Assembly (NCBI RefSeq): GCF_000934545.1
Contig: NZ_CP010554.1
Coordinates: forward strand, 2,108,001 to 2,172,000
DNA length: 64,000 nucleotides
Source of the DNA: Rugosibacter aromaticivorans
Lineage (GTDB): Bacteria; Pseudomonadota; Gammaproteobacteria; Burkholderiales; Rhodocyclaceae
Direction: 5' to 3'
Shown here: positions 10,201 through 18,393 of the stretch, one piece after another
Numbering within the stretch: the stretch's first letter is position 1
Layout: every line of letters starts with the position of its first letter
Position numbers and translations under genes: made by a program
The notes under the pieces: generated by a model
Databases searched by the model: none
What the model saw: only the letters and a program-made list of their open reading frames with translations
Told to the model about the DNA's origin: nothing

Positions 10201-10339
10201 GCTGCTCTTTGCCAGCGGCCCCGGTTCGGAAATCCAGCGGCCCCTGGCCATCGTCGTCATCGGTGGGCTCGTCACCTCGACCCTGCTGACGCTGATTCTG
10301 CTGCCCATCCTTTACAAACGCTGGGGAGTCGCTAAATGA
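7217..10339 (+). CDS. Heavy-metal efflux RND transporter (CusA/CzcA family)
   Basis: A 1040-residue inner-membrane proton/metal antiporter of the HME-RND family, with 12 expected membrane helices and two large periplasmic loops. The N-terminus (IEFALTQRLLVIVGTLLLVGAG, then DLPIDAFPDVS) is typical. Helix TM4 reads AIGMLVDAAVVVVEN near residue 394; this AIG-x3-DA form resembles CusA-like (Cu/Ag) pumps more than the DFG-x3-DGA form of CzcA/CnrA, so monovalent or copper-type metals are plausible but unproven. A Gly/Ala/His-rich loop lies around residue 500. The DUF3240 gene overlaps its stop, so the pump and that small protein are probably co-translated. Confidence 0.93.
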   Translation: MFSRLIEFALTQRLLVIVGTLLLVGAGIVSFRDLPIDAFPDVSSTQVKVIMKAPGMTPEEVEARIVTPIEIEMLGIPKKSLVRSVAKYAIADITLDFEEGTDLYWARQQVSERLAGVMKDLPDGASGGLAPITTPLGEMLMFTIEGDLPLAERRSLLDWVIRPQLRTLPGVADVNSLGGHVRTFEVAPQLVALKARGLMLADLQRALETNNRNDGAGRLTEGEESLLVRIEGSIKNIDDLRAIVVANRNSVVTRVGDVADVRIGSLTRYGFVTRDGAGETVEGLVLGLRGANARQVVEDVRAKLKEIEPSLPKGVSINIFYDRGVLVDRAVGTVSKALYEAIILVLILLFAFLGNLRAAITVACVLPLAALLTFILMQLFGMSANLMSLGGLAIAIGMLVDAAVVVVENIESHLAQPSPASIPLLHRFYRAVREVAVPVVSGIAIIIIVFLPLLTLQGLEGKLFIPVALTIVFALSGSLLLSLTTIPVLASYLIKPSHGTPSGAAAHSATGGAGHEANHPLPWLPRKALAIYEPVLTWALVNTRKVIAAALSLLVATAMAYLLLGKTFMPTMDEGDILMQLAKLPSVSLEASAETDLAVQRTLLAKVPEIKNIVARTGSDELGLDPMGLNETDTFLVLAPRDQWRKPDKEWLTDEIRKVMTDFAGMDIAFTQPIDMRISEMLTGTRGDLAIKIFGTDLAELNSLAERIAALLKTVPGAQDVLTVKNEGVQYYTVEVDRLAAGRLGLGIDEIAATLRAQLEGKHIGLVLEGNRRTPLVIRGNNDTRLSPALFSGILLALPGGAGTVPLSAVARLKRVDGPVKVDHQDAARLVVVQANVHGRDLVGFVEEAKARVAKEISLPVGYYMTWGGQFENQQRAARRLALVVPIALAMIFYILFITFGSVRQAALVISMIPFALMGGIFALLIFGEYLSVPAAVGFIALLGIAVLNSLVLIDYFNQLREQGLPIERVITEGAKRRLRPVLMTASITAFGLLPLLFASGPGSEIQRPLAIVVIGGLVTSTLLTLILLPILYKRWGVAK

Positions 10340-10644
10340 AGCGCGACATCTGCCTGCATCTCGTACTGCCAAAATCCCTGGAGGAACCCGTCATCGACCA
10401 TCTGCTCCGGCATCCTGCCTGGGTTGGCCCCTTCGTCACTCATCCGGCCGATGGCCACGCTGCGCCTGAGCACATCTCAAGCGAAGCCGAGCGAGTGCGT
10501 GGCCGTGCGGAACGCGTGAAGATCGAGATGCTCATGGCAGGCGACCATGCCCGGCAACTGATTGCCCAACTGCAAGCCGACCTGCCCGGTGCCGACATCA
10601 CCTGGTGGATCAGCCCTGTTCTTGATTCCGGATCGCTGACATGA
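10336..10644 (+). CDS. DUF3240 family small protein associated with metal RND pumps
   Basis: A 102-residue cytosolic protein with no signal peptide (MKRDICLHLVLPKSLEEPVID at the start). It matches the DUF3240 family, PII-like ferredoxin-fold proteins regularly found between HME-RND pump and outer-membrane genes; a regulatory or metal-sensing role is proposed in the field but not shown here. It overlaps both neighbours by four bases (10336-10339 and 10641-10644), so the efflux operon is tightly coupled. Assignment rests on size, position and N-terminal pattern. Confidence 0.75.
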   Translation: MKRDICLHLVLPKSLEEPVIDHLLRHPAWVGPFVTHPADGHAAPEHISSEAERVRGRAERVKIEMLMAGDHARQLIAQLQADLPGADITWWISPVLDSGSLT

Positions 10645-11918
10645 AATACAAATGTGCTTTGCTGTTTTTTCTGCCGCTGATCAGCCACGCAGCGGATTTC
10701 GTTGATTTCGCCGATCTGCCGCCGAGGGCTGCCGTCACTCAAGCGCTGACGCTGCATCCGGCGGTGAAGGCGGCCGAGGCTGGCGTCAGCGTCGCAGAAG
10801 CCAACAAGGATCGGCTGGTCGCCGGCCCGCATGAATTCACCCTGCGGATGGAAGGCCAGCGGCGGCGGGATGTTCCGCTTGACGTGAAGTACGATGAACA
10901 AACCGTCGGCATCGAGCGATCGGTTCGGCTGCCCGGTAAAGGCGCTATCGATACCGCATTAGGAAAAGCTGGTATAAGCCAGGCCGAGTACGCCTTTGGC
11001 GATGCCCTCCACGAGACAGCGCGCCGGCTGCTGAAGCAATGGTTCAACTGGCAACGGGAGCGCGCGACAACTCAGGAATGGCAAGCCCAGGTAGATATTC
11101 TTCGCCACCAATATGATGTGGCAAAAAAGCGTGTCGCCGTTGGCGATGCTGCCCGTCTCGAAGTCTTGCAGGCTGAAGCCCAACTCAATCAAGCCCAAGC
11201 ACAACATGCACAGGCAGAGGCCATGACAAAACTGGCAGCGACAGATTTCACTCAGCAGTTTCCCAACATCATGTTACCAGCGGCGCCGCAACTCGCTCAG
11301 CCACAATCGCCACCGGCAAACGCGGAACCATGGCTGGAAAAAATGCTCATGCGCAACCATGAACTGCTAACAGCTGCTGCCGCCTCACACCACCAGCAAC
11401 TCATCGCGCAGCGTACCGACGCAGAACGCCTGCCGGATCCGATGCTTGGCTTGCGTGTCTCTCGTGAGCGTGATGGACAGGAAAAGCTGCTCGGCCTGCA
11501 ACTCGTCATCCCCCTGCCCGGCGCAGCGCGTGCTGCTTCTTCTCGCGCTGAATTAGCCGGGGTGAATGTGGCAGCGGCACGCGAAGCGCAGGTAAAAGCG
11601 AAAGTGGAAGCCGAATCTCGGCGCACCCTGATTGAAGCCCGGGCCGCTTTTGGCCAATGGGAGCGATTGGTCTCTGTTGCCGCGCGCATGGCAGAAAATG
11701 CCCAACTGCTCGACAAAGCCTGGCGTCTGGGCGAAGGCCAGTTTGCGGATCTACAGTTTGCTCGCCGCCAGGCCATCGAAGCACGGCTCGCTGCCGTGCG
11801 TGCACAGTTGGATGCCAATGAAACCCGCTACCGGATACTGCTTGATGCGCATGAACTATGGGCGCTGGATACTCACGAGGATGCCGCCGGTAGCGCACAA
11901 GACAGTGCGCTACCCTAG
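10641..11918 (+). CDS. TolC-family outer membrane efflux protein
   Basis: The 425-residue outer-membrane channel partner of the upstream RND pump. It begins with a signal peptide (MKYKCALLFFLPLISHAADF, cleavage expected after SHA). Two long alpha-helical halves follow, rich in Ala, Gln, Glu and Arg, as in OEP repeats (residues about 40-200 and 230-410); for example the RLEVLQAEAQLNQAQAQHAQ segment. It closes the efflux operon; its stop is followed at once by the CTTAAG boxes controlling the next unit. No N-terminal lipobox Cys is visible, unlike many CusC proteins. Confidence 0.88.
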   Translation: MKYKCALLFFLPLISHAADFVDFADLPPRAAVTQALTLHPAVKAAEAGVSVAEANKDRLVAGPHEFTLRMEGQRRRDVPLDVKYDEQTVGIERSVRLPGKGAIDTALGKAGISQAEYAFGDALHETARRLLKQWFNWQRERATTQEWQAQVDILRHQYDVAKKRVAVGDAARLEVLQAEAQLNQAQAQHAQAEAMTKLAATDFTQQFPNIMLPAAPQLAQPQSPPANAEPWLEKMLMRNHELLTAAAASHHQQLIAQRTDAERLPDPMLGLRVSRERDGQEKLLGLQLVIPLPGAARAASSRAELAGVNVAAAREAQVKAKVEAESRRTLIEARAAFGQWERLVSVAARMAENAQLLDKAWRLGEGQFADLQFARRQAIEARLAAVRAQLDANETRYRILLDAHELWALDTHEDAAGSAQDSALP

Positions 11919-11923
11919 ACCGC

Positions 11924-11962
11924 CTTAAGCAAACCTTCAGCCGGTGTTAATCAGTGCTTAAG
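11924..11962 (+). promoter_or_regulatory. Two tandem CTTAAG-type response-regulator boxes
   Basis: First box: CTTAAG (11924-11929), five bases, CTTCAG (11935-11940). Second box: GTTAAT (11946-11951), five bases, CTTAAG (11957-11962). Both keep the 11-bp period of PmrA/QseB-type sites. They lie between the outer-membrane gene stop and the cytochrome b start, 48 bases before the latter. Confidence 0.6.
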
Positions 11963-12009
11963 GTGGCAAGCCCACACTGCAAGCATACCTTAACTCACAG
12001 GAGTCGCCC

Positions 12010-12606
12010 ATGCGCATCCCATCCCACACCACCTATCGGGTGTATGACCCCCTGCTACGCCTGGCCCACGCCTGGAACGCCCTCGCCATCATCGGTCTGA
12101 TCGTCACCTCGCAACTGGCAGAAGCCTTCGAGCATCGTGACAGCGAAGCGGCTATCTGGCAGATACACGTCCAGTTCGGCTATGCCCTGATCGGTGGCCT
12201 GCTGGTTCGCTTGATCTGGGGCTTTATCGGCCCGGCTACTGCATGCTGGTCCGACCTATGGCATCCGCGTGAATGGTCTGCCATGCTGCGCGGTCGTCTA
12301 TCCTTTCCGCCCCGTCTCGGTCACGATATCCGTGCCAGCCTTGCCTTCATTGCTGTCTATGGTGTGCTGGCAGTCATGCTCGCCACCGGTGTGATCATGG
12401 CGGCAGCCGAGTATCAAATGGGGCCGCTGGCGCAGTGGCTGGGTACTTCGAAAACGCTGGGCAAGCTGGTCAAGGAACCCCACGAGATAGGCTTCACCCT
12501 GGTGCTGGCATTCATCGCACTGCATTTGGTCGCCCTGCTCTATCATCGCTTTATATTGCACATGCCAGTTGATCAGGCCATGGCAATATCTGCCCGAAAA
12601 CCATGA
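12010..12606 (+). CDS. Cytochrome b561-family inner-membrane protein
   Basis: A 198-residue protein with four predicted membrane spans (around residues 22-45, 57-78, 105-130 and 160-185). Histidines placed as heme b ligands include LAHAWN near residue 19, the IHVQFG His on the second span, and IALHLVALLYHRF on the last. This matches the cytochrome b561/NiFe-hydrogenase b-subunit fold, which passes electrons between quinone and a periplasmic partner. It is a single-gene unit between the efflux operon and its likely regulators, with two CTTAAG boxes upstream, suggesting co-induction with metal efflux. An AGGAG-like ribosome site (CAGGAGTCGCCC) precedes the ATG. Confidence 0.85.
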   Translation: MRIPSHTTYRVYDPLLRLAHAWNALAIIGLIVTSQLAEAFEHRDSEAAIWQIHVQFGYALIGGLLVRLIWGFIGPATACWSDLWHPREWSAMLRGRLSFPPRLGHDIRASLAFIAVYGVLAVMLATGVIMAAAEYQMGPLAQWLGTSKTLGKLVKEPHEIGFTLVLAFIALHLVALLYHRFILHMPVDQAMAISARKP

Positions 12607-12610
12607 ACAA

Positions 12611-12623
12611 CTCAAGCCTTAAG
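12611..12623 (+). promoter_or_regulatory. CTCAAG/CTTAAG half-sites before the response regulator gene
   Basis: CTCAAG (12611-12616) and CTTAAG (12618-12623), only one base apart rather than five, directly upstream of the response regulator ATG at 12634. Possibly an autoregulatory half-site; weaker than the other two boxes. Confidence 0.35.
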
Positions 12624-12633
12624 CTAACCCACG

Positions 12634-13305
12634 ATGCGAATCCTGCTTGTTGAAGATGATCCCCTGCTCGGCGACGGGCTGACCGCCGGCCTGCGCCAGG
12701 CAGGCTTTGCGGTGGACTGGGTAAAGGATGGCTTCGCTGCCGATCATGCGTTAAAGAGCGAAACCTTTGACCTCGTGGTGCTGGACTTGGGGTTGCCGCG
12801 GCTCTCCGGCATGGAAATTTTACAGCGTCTGCGCCAACGCCCTGCCGAAGCAGGCGGCAATACGCCCGTACTGGTGCTCACCGCACGTGATGCGACAGGT
12901 GACAAAGTGGCAGGGTTAGACGCTGGGGCTGACGATTATCTGGTCAAGCCCGTGGATCTGGACGAGCTGGCTGCCCGTGTGCGCGCCCTCACCCGCCGTG
13001 CAGCGAGGCGCACCATGCCGCAAATTCATCATGGCGAACTGATGCTCGACCCGATTGCACGCCAGGTAGCACAAGATGGCGTGGGCGTGGAATTATCTGC
13101 TCGCGAATTCGATCTGCTGCAAACCCTGCTCGAAAATGCCGGCCGCGTCATGACCCGCACTCAGCTCGAAGGTGCCATCTACGGCTGGCGGGATGAGCCC
13201 GACAGCAATGCCCTGGAAGTGCATATCCATCATCTGCGGCGCAAGCTGGGCAATGAGCTTATCAAGACATTGCGCGGCATTGGCTACACCATTTCCAAAA
13301 CATGA
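12634..13305 (+). CDS. OmpR-family response regulator (QseB/PmrA-like)
   Basis: A 223-residue two-component regulator. The receiver domain (residues 1-115) has the acidic pair in LLVEDDPLLGDGL, phospho-acceptor Asp51 in LVVLDLGLPRLSG, Thr in VLTARD and Lys in YLVKPVDLDELAARVRA. The C-terminal winged helix (about 125-220) contains the LSAREFDLLQTLLENAGRV and LEVHIHHLRRKLG helices typical of OmpR/PhoB regulators. It overlaps the sensor kinase by four bases. The CTTAAG boxes upstream of the efflux operon and the cytochrome gene match the site type bound by close relatives, so these are its likely targets (inference). Confidence 0.93.
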   Translation: MRILLVEDDPLLGDGLTAGLRQAGFAVDWVKDGFAADHALKSETFDLVVLDLGLPRLSGMEILQRLRQRPAEAGGNTPVLVLTARDATGDKVAGLDAGADDYLVKPVDLDELAARVRALTRRAARRTMPQIHHGELMLDPIARQVAQDGVGVELSAREFDLLQTLLENAGRVMTRTQLEGAIYGWRDEPDSNALEVHIHHLRRKLGNELIKTLRGIGYTISKT

Positions 13306-14702
13306 CCAACACGCGCTGGTTCTCCCTGCGTCGTCGCCTGCTGCTGCCGTTGCTGGGCGGTGTCTCTGTCTGCTGGCTGGTGACCTTGGGGTGGAGCTAC
13401 GTCGATACTCATCATGAAATTGATGAGCTCTTCGATGCGCAGTTAGCCCAGACAGCACAGTCAGTGCTCGTGCTCGGTAAAAACCAGCTGAAGGAATTAA
13501 GCAAAAATGGGGAAGAAAAGCATGGCAACCTATTTCCCCACTATGCGACCGATGAGATCGGGCACAGCGCCCATCCCTACCAGCGCAAAATCATGTTTCA
13601 GCTATGGCACGGCACAGACACGCTGGTGTTGCGTTCAAGCAATGCGCCACTTACGCCATTGACCCGGATCGATGGCTATTCCAGTGCCCATGATGTCCCT
13701 GGTGCCAGCGGTCACTAGCGCTATTTCGGCCAGTGGGATGAACACCATCAGTATCGCGTGCTGGTCGCGGAAAACCATGCCGTGCGCGATGAACTCATCG
13801 GCCGCATCGTCTGGCGTTTGCTCATACCGGCGTTTTTTGGTTTGCCACTGCTAGGCGCCTGGATGTGGCTGGCGACGCGACGCGGACTCCAGCCTCTGGA
13901 TGCCGTAGCCGGCCAGATCGCTATCCGCGAGCCATCGCGCCTGCACGCGCTGACACCGGCAGAAGCACCCGAGGAAATCCGTCCGCTGGTGGAATCCATC
14001 AACCATCTTTTTTCCCGCGTCGAACACACGCTGGAAGCTGAACGCCGCTTTACGGCGGACGCCGCACACGAGCTACGCACACCGCTGGCCGCGCTGGGCA
14101 TTCAGGCGCAGGTGGCCTTGCGTGCGCAAGATGCGGAAGAACGCACCCATGCCATCCAGCAGCTACAGGCCGGCGCCGATCGCGCGGCGCGGCTGGTGAA
14201 CCAGCTGCTGATACTGGCGCGCATCGATCCCGAAAAAGGTTTGCACAAGCAGCCCGTTTTGCTCGACCACCTGACGGAAGAAATATGTGCCGCACACGGC
14301 ACCATGGCGCTCGACAAGAACATCCATCTCGAATTGGAAACAGCGGCAACCGTCGTGTCAGGCAACGCAGACATGCTGCGCATCCTGTTGCGCAACCTGA
14401 TCGACAACGCCATTTACTACACACCGGCAGGCGGCCGGGTCAATGTGCAGGTCGCTGAAAATAGCCTGACAGTTACCGATACGGGGCCCGGCATCCCCGC
14501 ACACGAGCGGGAGCAAGTCTTCCGCCGCTTCTATCGTCTGGCGGGGCAAGAAGCCCAAGGCAGCGGGCTGGGCTTATCCATCGTCGCCCGCATCGCCGAG
14601 CTGCATGGCGCACGGGTCGAACTGGCCGATGGCGATGGTGGCAGCGGACTGATGGTGCGCGTGCTATTTTCTTCGCACGCCACTAGCCCACTGCAAAGCT
14701 AG
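13302..14702 (+). pseudogene. QseC-like sensor histidine kinase interrupted by one in-frame TAG
   Basis: The 466-codon frame is continuous except for one amber codon at 13716-13718 (codon 139): ...PGASGH, stop, RYFGQWDEHHQYRVLVAE.... Relatives usually have WR here, so a TGG to TAG change is likely. Before the stop are a membrane segment (LLLPLLGGVSVCWLVTLGWSY) and a periplasmic sensor; after it a second membrane segment, HAMP, the H-box AHELRTPLAALGIQ (His near 256), N-box NLIDNAIYYT, G1 DTGPGIP and G2 GSGLGLSIV. A GTG at 13758 could start a truncated cytosolic kinase, but no clear ribosome site was seen. Readthrough, a sequencing error or a real null are all possible. Confidence 0.85.
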
Positions 14703-14742
14703 CGCAAACCGGTCTCGATCAAATCCGACCAGCGTAGTTTTT

Positions 14743-16014
14743 TCAAAGACTCAGCAGTAAACCCGGCTCTTCAATGATCTCGATCACCGCTTCCATGAAC
14801 TCGGCGGCATAAACGCCATCAATCAGCCGGTGATCGTAGGAGGTCACCATGTCCAGACTCTGCTGCGCCACCACGGCGCCATTTACCACGGCGGCCTGCG
14901 GCTTGATACGGGTCATGGCGATGATGGCCACTTCAGGATGATTGATGATCGGCCGCCCGACCAGATCATGCTTGCCGTGGCTGCCGACATTGCTTAACGT
15001 GATCGTGCCACCCTTCAGATCGGCCAACGCAATCTTGCGCTCACGCGCCAAGCTAGCCAGGCGGTCGATCTCGGCGGAGATTTCCGCCAGACTTCTCTGA
15101 TCGGCATGCTTGATCACCGGCACCATCAAGCCTTCTTCCGTATGTGTGGCAAAGCCGATGTTGATGTCGCCATGTTCGACAATCTCGTAACTCGTATCGT
15201 CAATGCTGGCGTTGAAATACGGGTATTTTTTAAGCGCCGGAATCATCGCCTTGATGACCATCGCGGTAAATGAAATGCGGCAGCCGAGATGTTCCTGCAG
15301 GCGCTGACGCAGCGCCACGAAGGCCTCGGCATTGCAACGGAAGCCCGACGTGGCGTGGGGTATCACGCTCACCGAGCGCACCATGGTTTCGGCGATGGCG
15401 CGGCGCAGCCCCTTGATCGGTGTGCGGCGCTGCTGGCCAGTGAGTGGAATCGCCGTCGGGCGAACATCCAGCCTGACGCTGGAAGTATCCGGTGCTTTAC
15501 CTGCGGCCAGATGCCGGTCAATGTCTTCATGCAGGATGCGACCTTGCGGCCCGCTGCCGCTGACCACTTCGAGCGCGACGCCCCGCTGCCGCGCGTAACT
15601 GCGCGTGCTCGGCGTGGCGTGCACGGGCGGCGATGGCGGGTTTGCCGTGACGGCTTGAAAAGTCTTGAGTCCGTCACTGGACGGCGCTGGTGATACGGCG
15701 CGCGGTGAATTCTCTTGCGGGGCAACAGGCGCAGCATGCGCTGCATGCGCAGCCTTAGCCACATTAGCCACCGCAGCATCAGTCGCAAACACCGCAATCA
15801 CGCTACCCACTTTAACCGTCGTGCCCTCAGCCACCTGCAAGCTTTGCACCGTACCATTGCACGGCACGGGTATTTCCACGACCGCCTTATCCGTTTCGAT
15901 CTCGCACAGCAGATCGTCTTCGCGCACCACATCGCCGGGCCTGACATGCCACTTGAGCAGATCGGATTCGGTGATGCCTTCGCCGACATCGGGCAAGCAA
16001 AATTCATAGGTCAT
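14743..16014 (-). CDS. 2-oxoacid dehydrogenase E2 (dihydrolipoamide acyltransferase)
   Basis: Transfers the acyl group from E1-bound lipoyl to CoA. Of 423 residues, 1-80 form a lipoyl domain with the modified Lys in ETDKAVVEIPVP; a flexible linker (about 85-130) follows, then the E3/E1-binding domain (STRSYARQRGVALEVVSG), and a catalytic domain ending in the active-site SYDHRLIDGVYAAEF with His and Asp. It is the last gene of E1 alpha-E1 beta-E2. No E3 gene (lpd) is adjacent, so a shared E3 is presumed. The linker DNA carries a copy of the dispersed element in antisense, translated as AVSPAPSSDG. Branched-chain, acetoin and pyruvate complexes are all possible. Confidence 0.9.
   Translation of the reverse strand: MTYEFCLPDVGEGITESDLLKWHVRPGDVVREDDLLCEIETDKAVVEIPVPCNGTVQSLQVAEGTTVKVGSVIAVFATDAAVANVAKAAHAAHAAPVAPQENSPRAVSPAPSSDGLKTFQAVTANPPSPPVHATPSTRSYARQRGVALEVVSGSGPQGRILHEDIDRHLAAGKAPDTSSVRLDVRPTAIPLTGQQRRTPIKGLRRAIAETMVRSVSVIPHATSGFRCNAEAFVALRQRLQEHLGCRISFTAMVIKAMIPALKKYPYFNASIDDTSYEIVEHGDINIGFATHTEEGLMVPVIKHADQRSLAEISAEIDRLASLARERKIALADLKGGTITLSNVGSHGKHDLVGRPIINHPEVAIIAMTRIKPQAAVVNGAVVAQQSLDMVTSYDHRLIDGVYAAEFMEAVIEIIEEPGLLLSL
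15682..15703 (+). repeat. Dispersed element, copy 2 (core only, inside E2 linker)
   Basis: CGGCGCTGGTGATACGGCG followed by CGC, lacking the A-run and GT of other copies. The element runs on the plus strand while the E2 gene is on the minus strand. It falls in the interdomain linker, where extra residues are tolerated. Confidence 0.7.
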
Positions 16015-16027
16015 GATCGGTCTCCAC

Positions 16028-17041
16028 TCAAAACTGGTAACTCAACACAGCATCAATACCCGCCTTGATGCGCTGCGAGCTGGGCAGGTAGGCGTCTTCT
16101 ATTTGATTTTCGGGAAAGAACACATCGAACGCCGTCACGCGTTTGACCGGCGCTTTCAAATATTCCAGCGCATATTCGTTAATCAGCGCCGAGATTTCCG
16201 CACCCGGCCCGGCGGTGCGCCGCGCTTCATGCACAATCACACAGCGGCCGGTCTTTTTCACCGACGCCAAAACCGGTGCCACATCCAGCGGCGCCAGGCT
16301 GCACATATCAATAATTTCGATGCTCGCATTGCCCTTGGCCGCCACGTCTGCCGCCGCCGCGATGGCATAGTGCAGCATGTTGCCCCAGGCGATCAGCGTC
16401 AGATCACTGCCCTCTTGCACCACACGGCATTTATCCAGCGGCAGGGTGTAATCCGCCACCGGTACCGGCTCGCGAAACGCACGATACATTTTGGTGTGCT
16501 CTAAAAATATCACCGGATCGTCGCTGCGAATCGCCGCTGCCAACAAGCCTTTGGTCTGCGCTGGCGTGCTCGGGCACACCACGCGCACACCCGGCGTGTG
16601 CATCAAATACGCCTCGGTGGATTCCGAATGAAACGGCAAGGGCTTGATGCCGCCACCGAAGGTTGCGCGGATGGTTACCGGCACTTTCATCGCGCCACCG
16701 GTTTTCTGGTGCAGGTTGGCCAGGTTGTAAATGAACTGGCCCCAGGCGTTGTACATGAAGCCCAAAAACTGCATCTCGATCACCGGCCGCTCGCCACGTA
16801 TGGCCATGCCCACCGCCACGCCCAGCAGCCCGTTTTCAGACAGCGGCGTATCAATCACACGGTCGGGGCCGAACTCGTCAAACAAGCCTTCGGTGGCGCG
16901 AAACACGCCGCCAATCGGGCCGATGTCGTAACCCATCACGCGCACGCTCGGGTCACGCTGCATTTCCTGGCGCAGCGTATGCGTTACCGCCGTCACCAGA
17001 TTCATTTCTTCCGTTACTGGCAGTTCATTGATGCGCGTCAT
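16028..17041 (-). CDS. 2-oxoacid dehydrogenase E1 component, beta subunit
   Basis: Forms the alpha2beta2 thiamine-diphosphate-dependent E1 that decarboxylates a 2-oxoacid and reductively acylates the E2 lipoyl. From the ATG at 17041, which overlaps the E1 alpha stop, the product is 337 residues, normal for the family. Transketolase-like pyrimidine-binding motifs include RVIDTPLSENGLLGVAVG and PVIEMQFLGFMYNAW; the C-terminal domain has VIVHEARRTAGPGAEI. The frame is open 18 codons further upstream, but that stretch does not resemble the family start. It sits 13 bases before the E2 gene. Substrate is not resolved. Confidence 0.9.
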   Translation of the reverse strand: MTRINELPVTEEMNLVTAVTHTLRQEMQRDPSVRVMGYDIGPIGGVFRATEGLFDEFGPDRVIDTPLSENGLLGVAVGMAIRGERPVIEMQFLGFMYNAWGQFIYNLANLHQKTGGAMKVPVTIRATFGGGIKPLPFHSESTEAYLMHTPGVRVVCPSTPAQTKGLLAAAIRSDDPVIFLEHTKMYRAFREPVPVADYTLPLDKCRVVQEGSDLTLIAWGNMLHYAIAAAADVAAKGNASIEIIDMCSLAPLDVAPVLASVKKTGRCVIVHEARRTAGPGAEISALINEYALEYLKAPVKRVTAFDVFFPENQIEDAYLPSSQRIKAGIDAVLSYQF

Positions 17042-18183
17042 TGCATGCCCTCTCCGGTCATATCGAGAAACGGATTGCCACCCGCCAGTTCGCACGCCAG
17101 CTCGTCACGCTGATGCTGCGTGCTCCAGCCCGCCTCACCCTGCAAATGGTGGAGGAACATGTTGTCCGCCGGTGTTGGCGGCACCGCACGGCCACGCTCG
17201 ATCTCCTCACGCAGGCGTTTTTCTGCACGCTCTTCCATCGCCGTTTTAGTGGCCTGATCAAGAATGCCCTGATTGAATAAATACTTTTCAAAACGTTCCA
17301 CAGGGTCGAGCGTCTTCCAGTATTCCGCCTCATCTTCCGTGCGATAGGCGGCTGAGGCATCTGCGCTGTTATGGTCCAGGATGCGATATGTCACCGTTTC
17401 GATCACGGTGGCACCACCGCCGGCACGGGCGCGATCCACCGCTTTTTTCACGGTGTCATACACGGCAAAAATATCATTGCCATCCACCCGCTCATGCGGC
17501 AAGCCATAGGCCACGGCTTTTTGTGCAAAGGTAGCTGCTGCCGTCTGGCGCGAAGCGGGCACGGAAATACTCCACTGGTTGTTTTGCACAATAATCACGC
17601 AGGGGGATTCCAGCACGCCGGCAAAGTTCAGGCCATCGTGAAAATCACCCTCGCTGGTGCTGCCCTCGCCCACAAACGCCAGGCTCACGTGCTTCCTGCC
17701 ATTGAGTTTATCGGCCAGCGCACAACCCACTGCCAGAGGAACATAAGCCCCCAGAAATACCGGATAAGGCAGGATGTTCACGCCCGGGGGCACTTCCGGC
17801 GGCAGGGGCAAATGCTCACGGATATGCTCCGGCGTATTGCCCATCAGCCCGGCCATGATGCGATCCACCGGCGCATTCCAATACAGCACGGCGCTGAGCT
17901 GGCGATACGCGGGAAATAACCAGTCGCCCACCTGCAACGCCGCCGCCGCGCCCAGGCCGGACGCTTCTTCACCGCGCGAGCTGGCCGCCACGCTCAACAC
18001 CCCGCGCCGCTGCAAGCGCAACACCATCGCCTCAAACGTGCGCGTTTCGACCAACACCTCATACCAGCGCAGCAACTCCTGCCTGGAGACTTCCGGCACC
18101 GTGCCTTCTACGCTGCCATCCGGATTCAGAATCCGAAAATAATCTTCTCGTGGCCGAACCTCAGCCCATTTTTTCTCGCCCAT
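17038..18183 (-). CDS. 2-oxoacid dehydrogenase E1 component, alpha subunit
   Basis: A 381-residue thiamine-diphosphate-binding subunit. The ThDP motif starts GEGSTSEGDFHDGLNFAG and ends IIVQNNQWSIS, with the loop histidine in YRILDHNSADASAAYR near residue 275. First gene of the E1 alpha-E1 beta-E2 operon, overlapping E1 beta by four bases. The length and N-terminal extension (MGEKKWAEVRPREDYFRIL) are more like branched-chain 2-oxoacid or acetoin-type E1 than the homodimeric AceE of proteobacterial pyruvate dehydrogenase. The upstream region (18184-18393) is shared with the divergent hsdM and contains direct and inverted repeats. Confidence 0.9.
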   Translation of the reverse strand: MGEKKWAEVRPREDYFRILNPDGSVEGTVPEVSRQELLRWYEVLVETRTFEAMVLRLQRRGVLSVAASSRGEEASGLGAAAALQVGDWLFPAYRQLSAVLYWNAPVDRIMAGLMGNTPEHIREHLPLPPEVPPGVNILPYPVFLGAYVPLAVGCALADKLNGRKHVSLAFVGEGSTSEGDFHDGLNFAGVLESPCVIIVQNNQWSISVPASRQTAAATFAQKAVAYGLPHERVDGNDIFAVYDTVKKAVDRARAGGGATVIETVTYRILDHNSADASAAYRTEDEAEYWKTLDPVERFEKYLFNQGILDQATKTAMEERAEKRLREEIERGRAVPPTPADNMFLHHLQGEAGWSTQHQRDELACELAGGNPFLDMTGEGMQ

Positions 18184-18257
18184 TGAAAGCCTCCTCTGCG
18201 GTTTATTTGCGATTTATTTTAGCCCTGCACCCGCCCACCTTATCGCTTTTATTCGCA

Positions 18258-18337
18258 GCGATTAATCCAGCGATTAACCAAGTATCAGGCCGTTAAAATT
18301 TCAAGGTCAGTATACTCAAAGTGCTTTCTTGCACTTT
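18258..18337. promoter_or_regulatory. Direct repeats and hairpin in the E1 alpha/hsdM divergent intergenic region
   Basis: GCGATTAA occurs at 18258-18265 and 18270-18277 (12-bp period). Farther toward hsdM, AAAGTGC (18318-18324) and GCACTTT (18331-18337) form a 7-bp inverted repeat with a 6-base spacer. Either could be an operator for one of the divergent genes. No T-tract follows, so an intrinsic terminator is unlikely. Confidence 0.4.
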
Positions 18338-18393
18338 ACCGCCTTATCCTCGTAAAGCCCCCTCTTATTGCCTATCTCTATCACCACCCGCTC

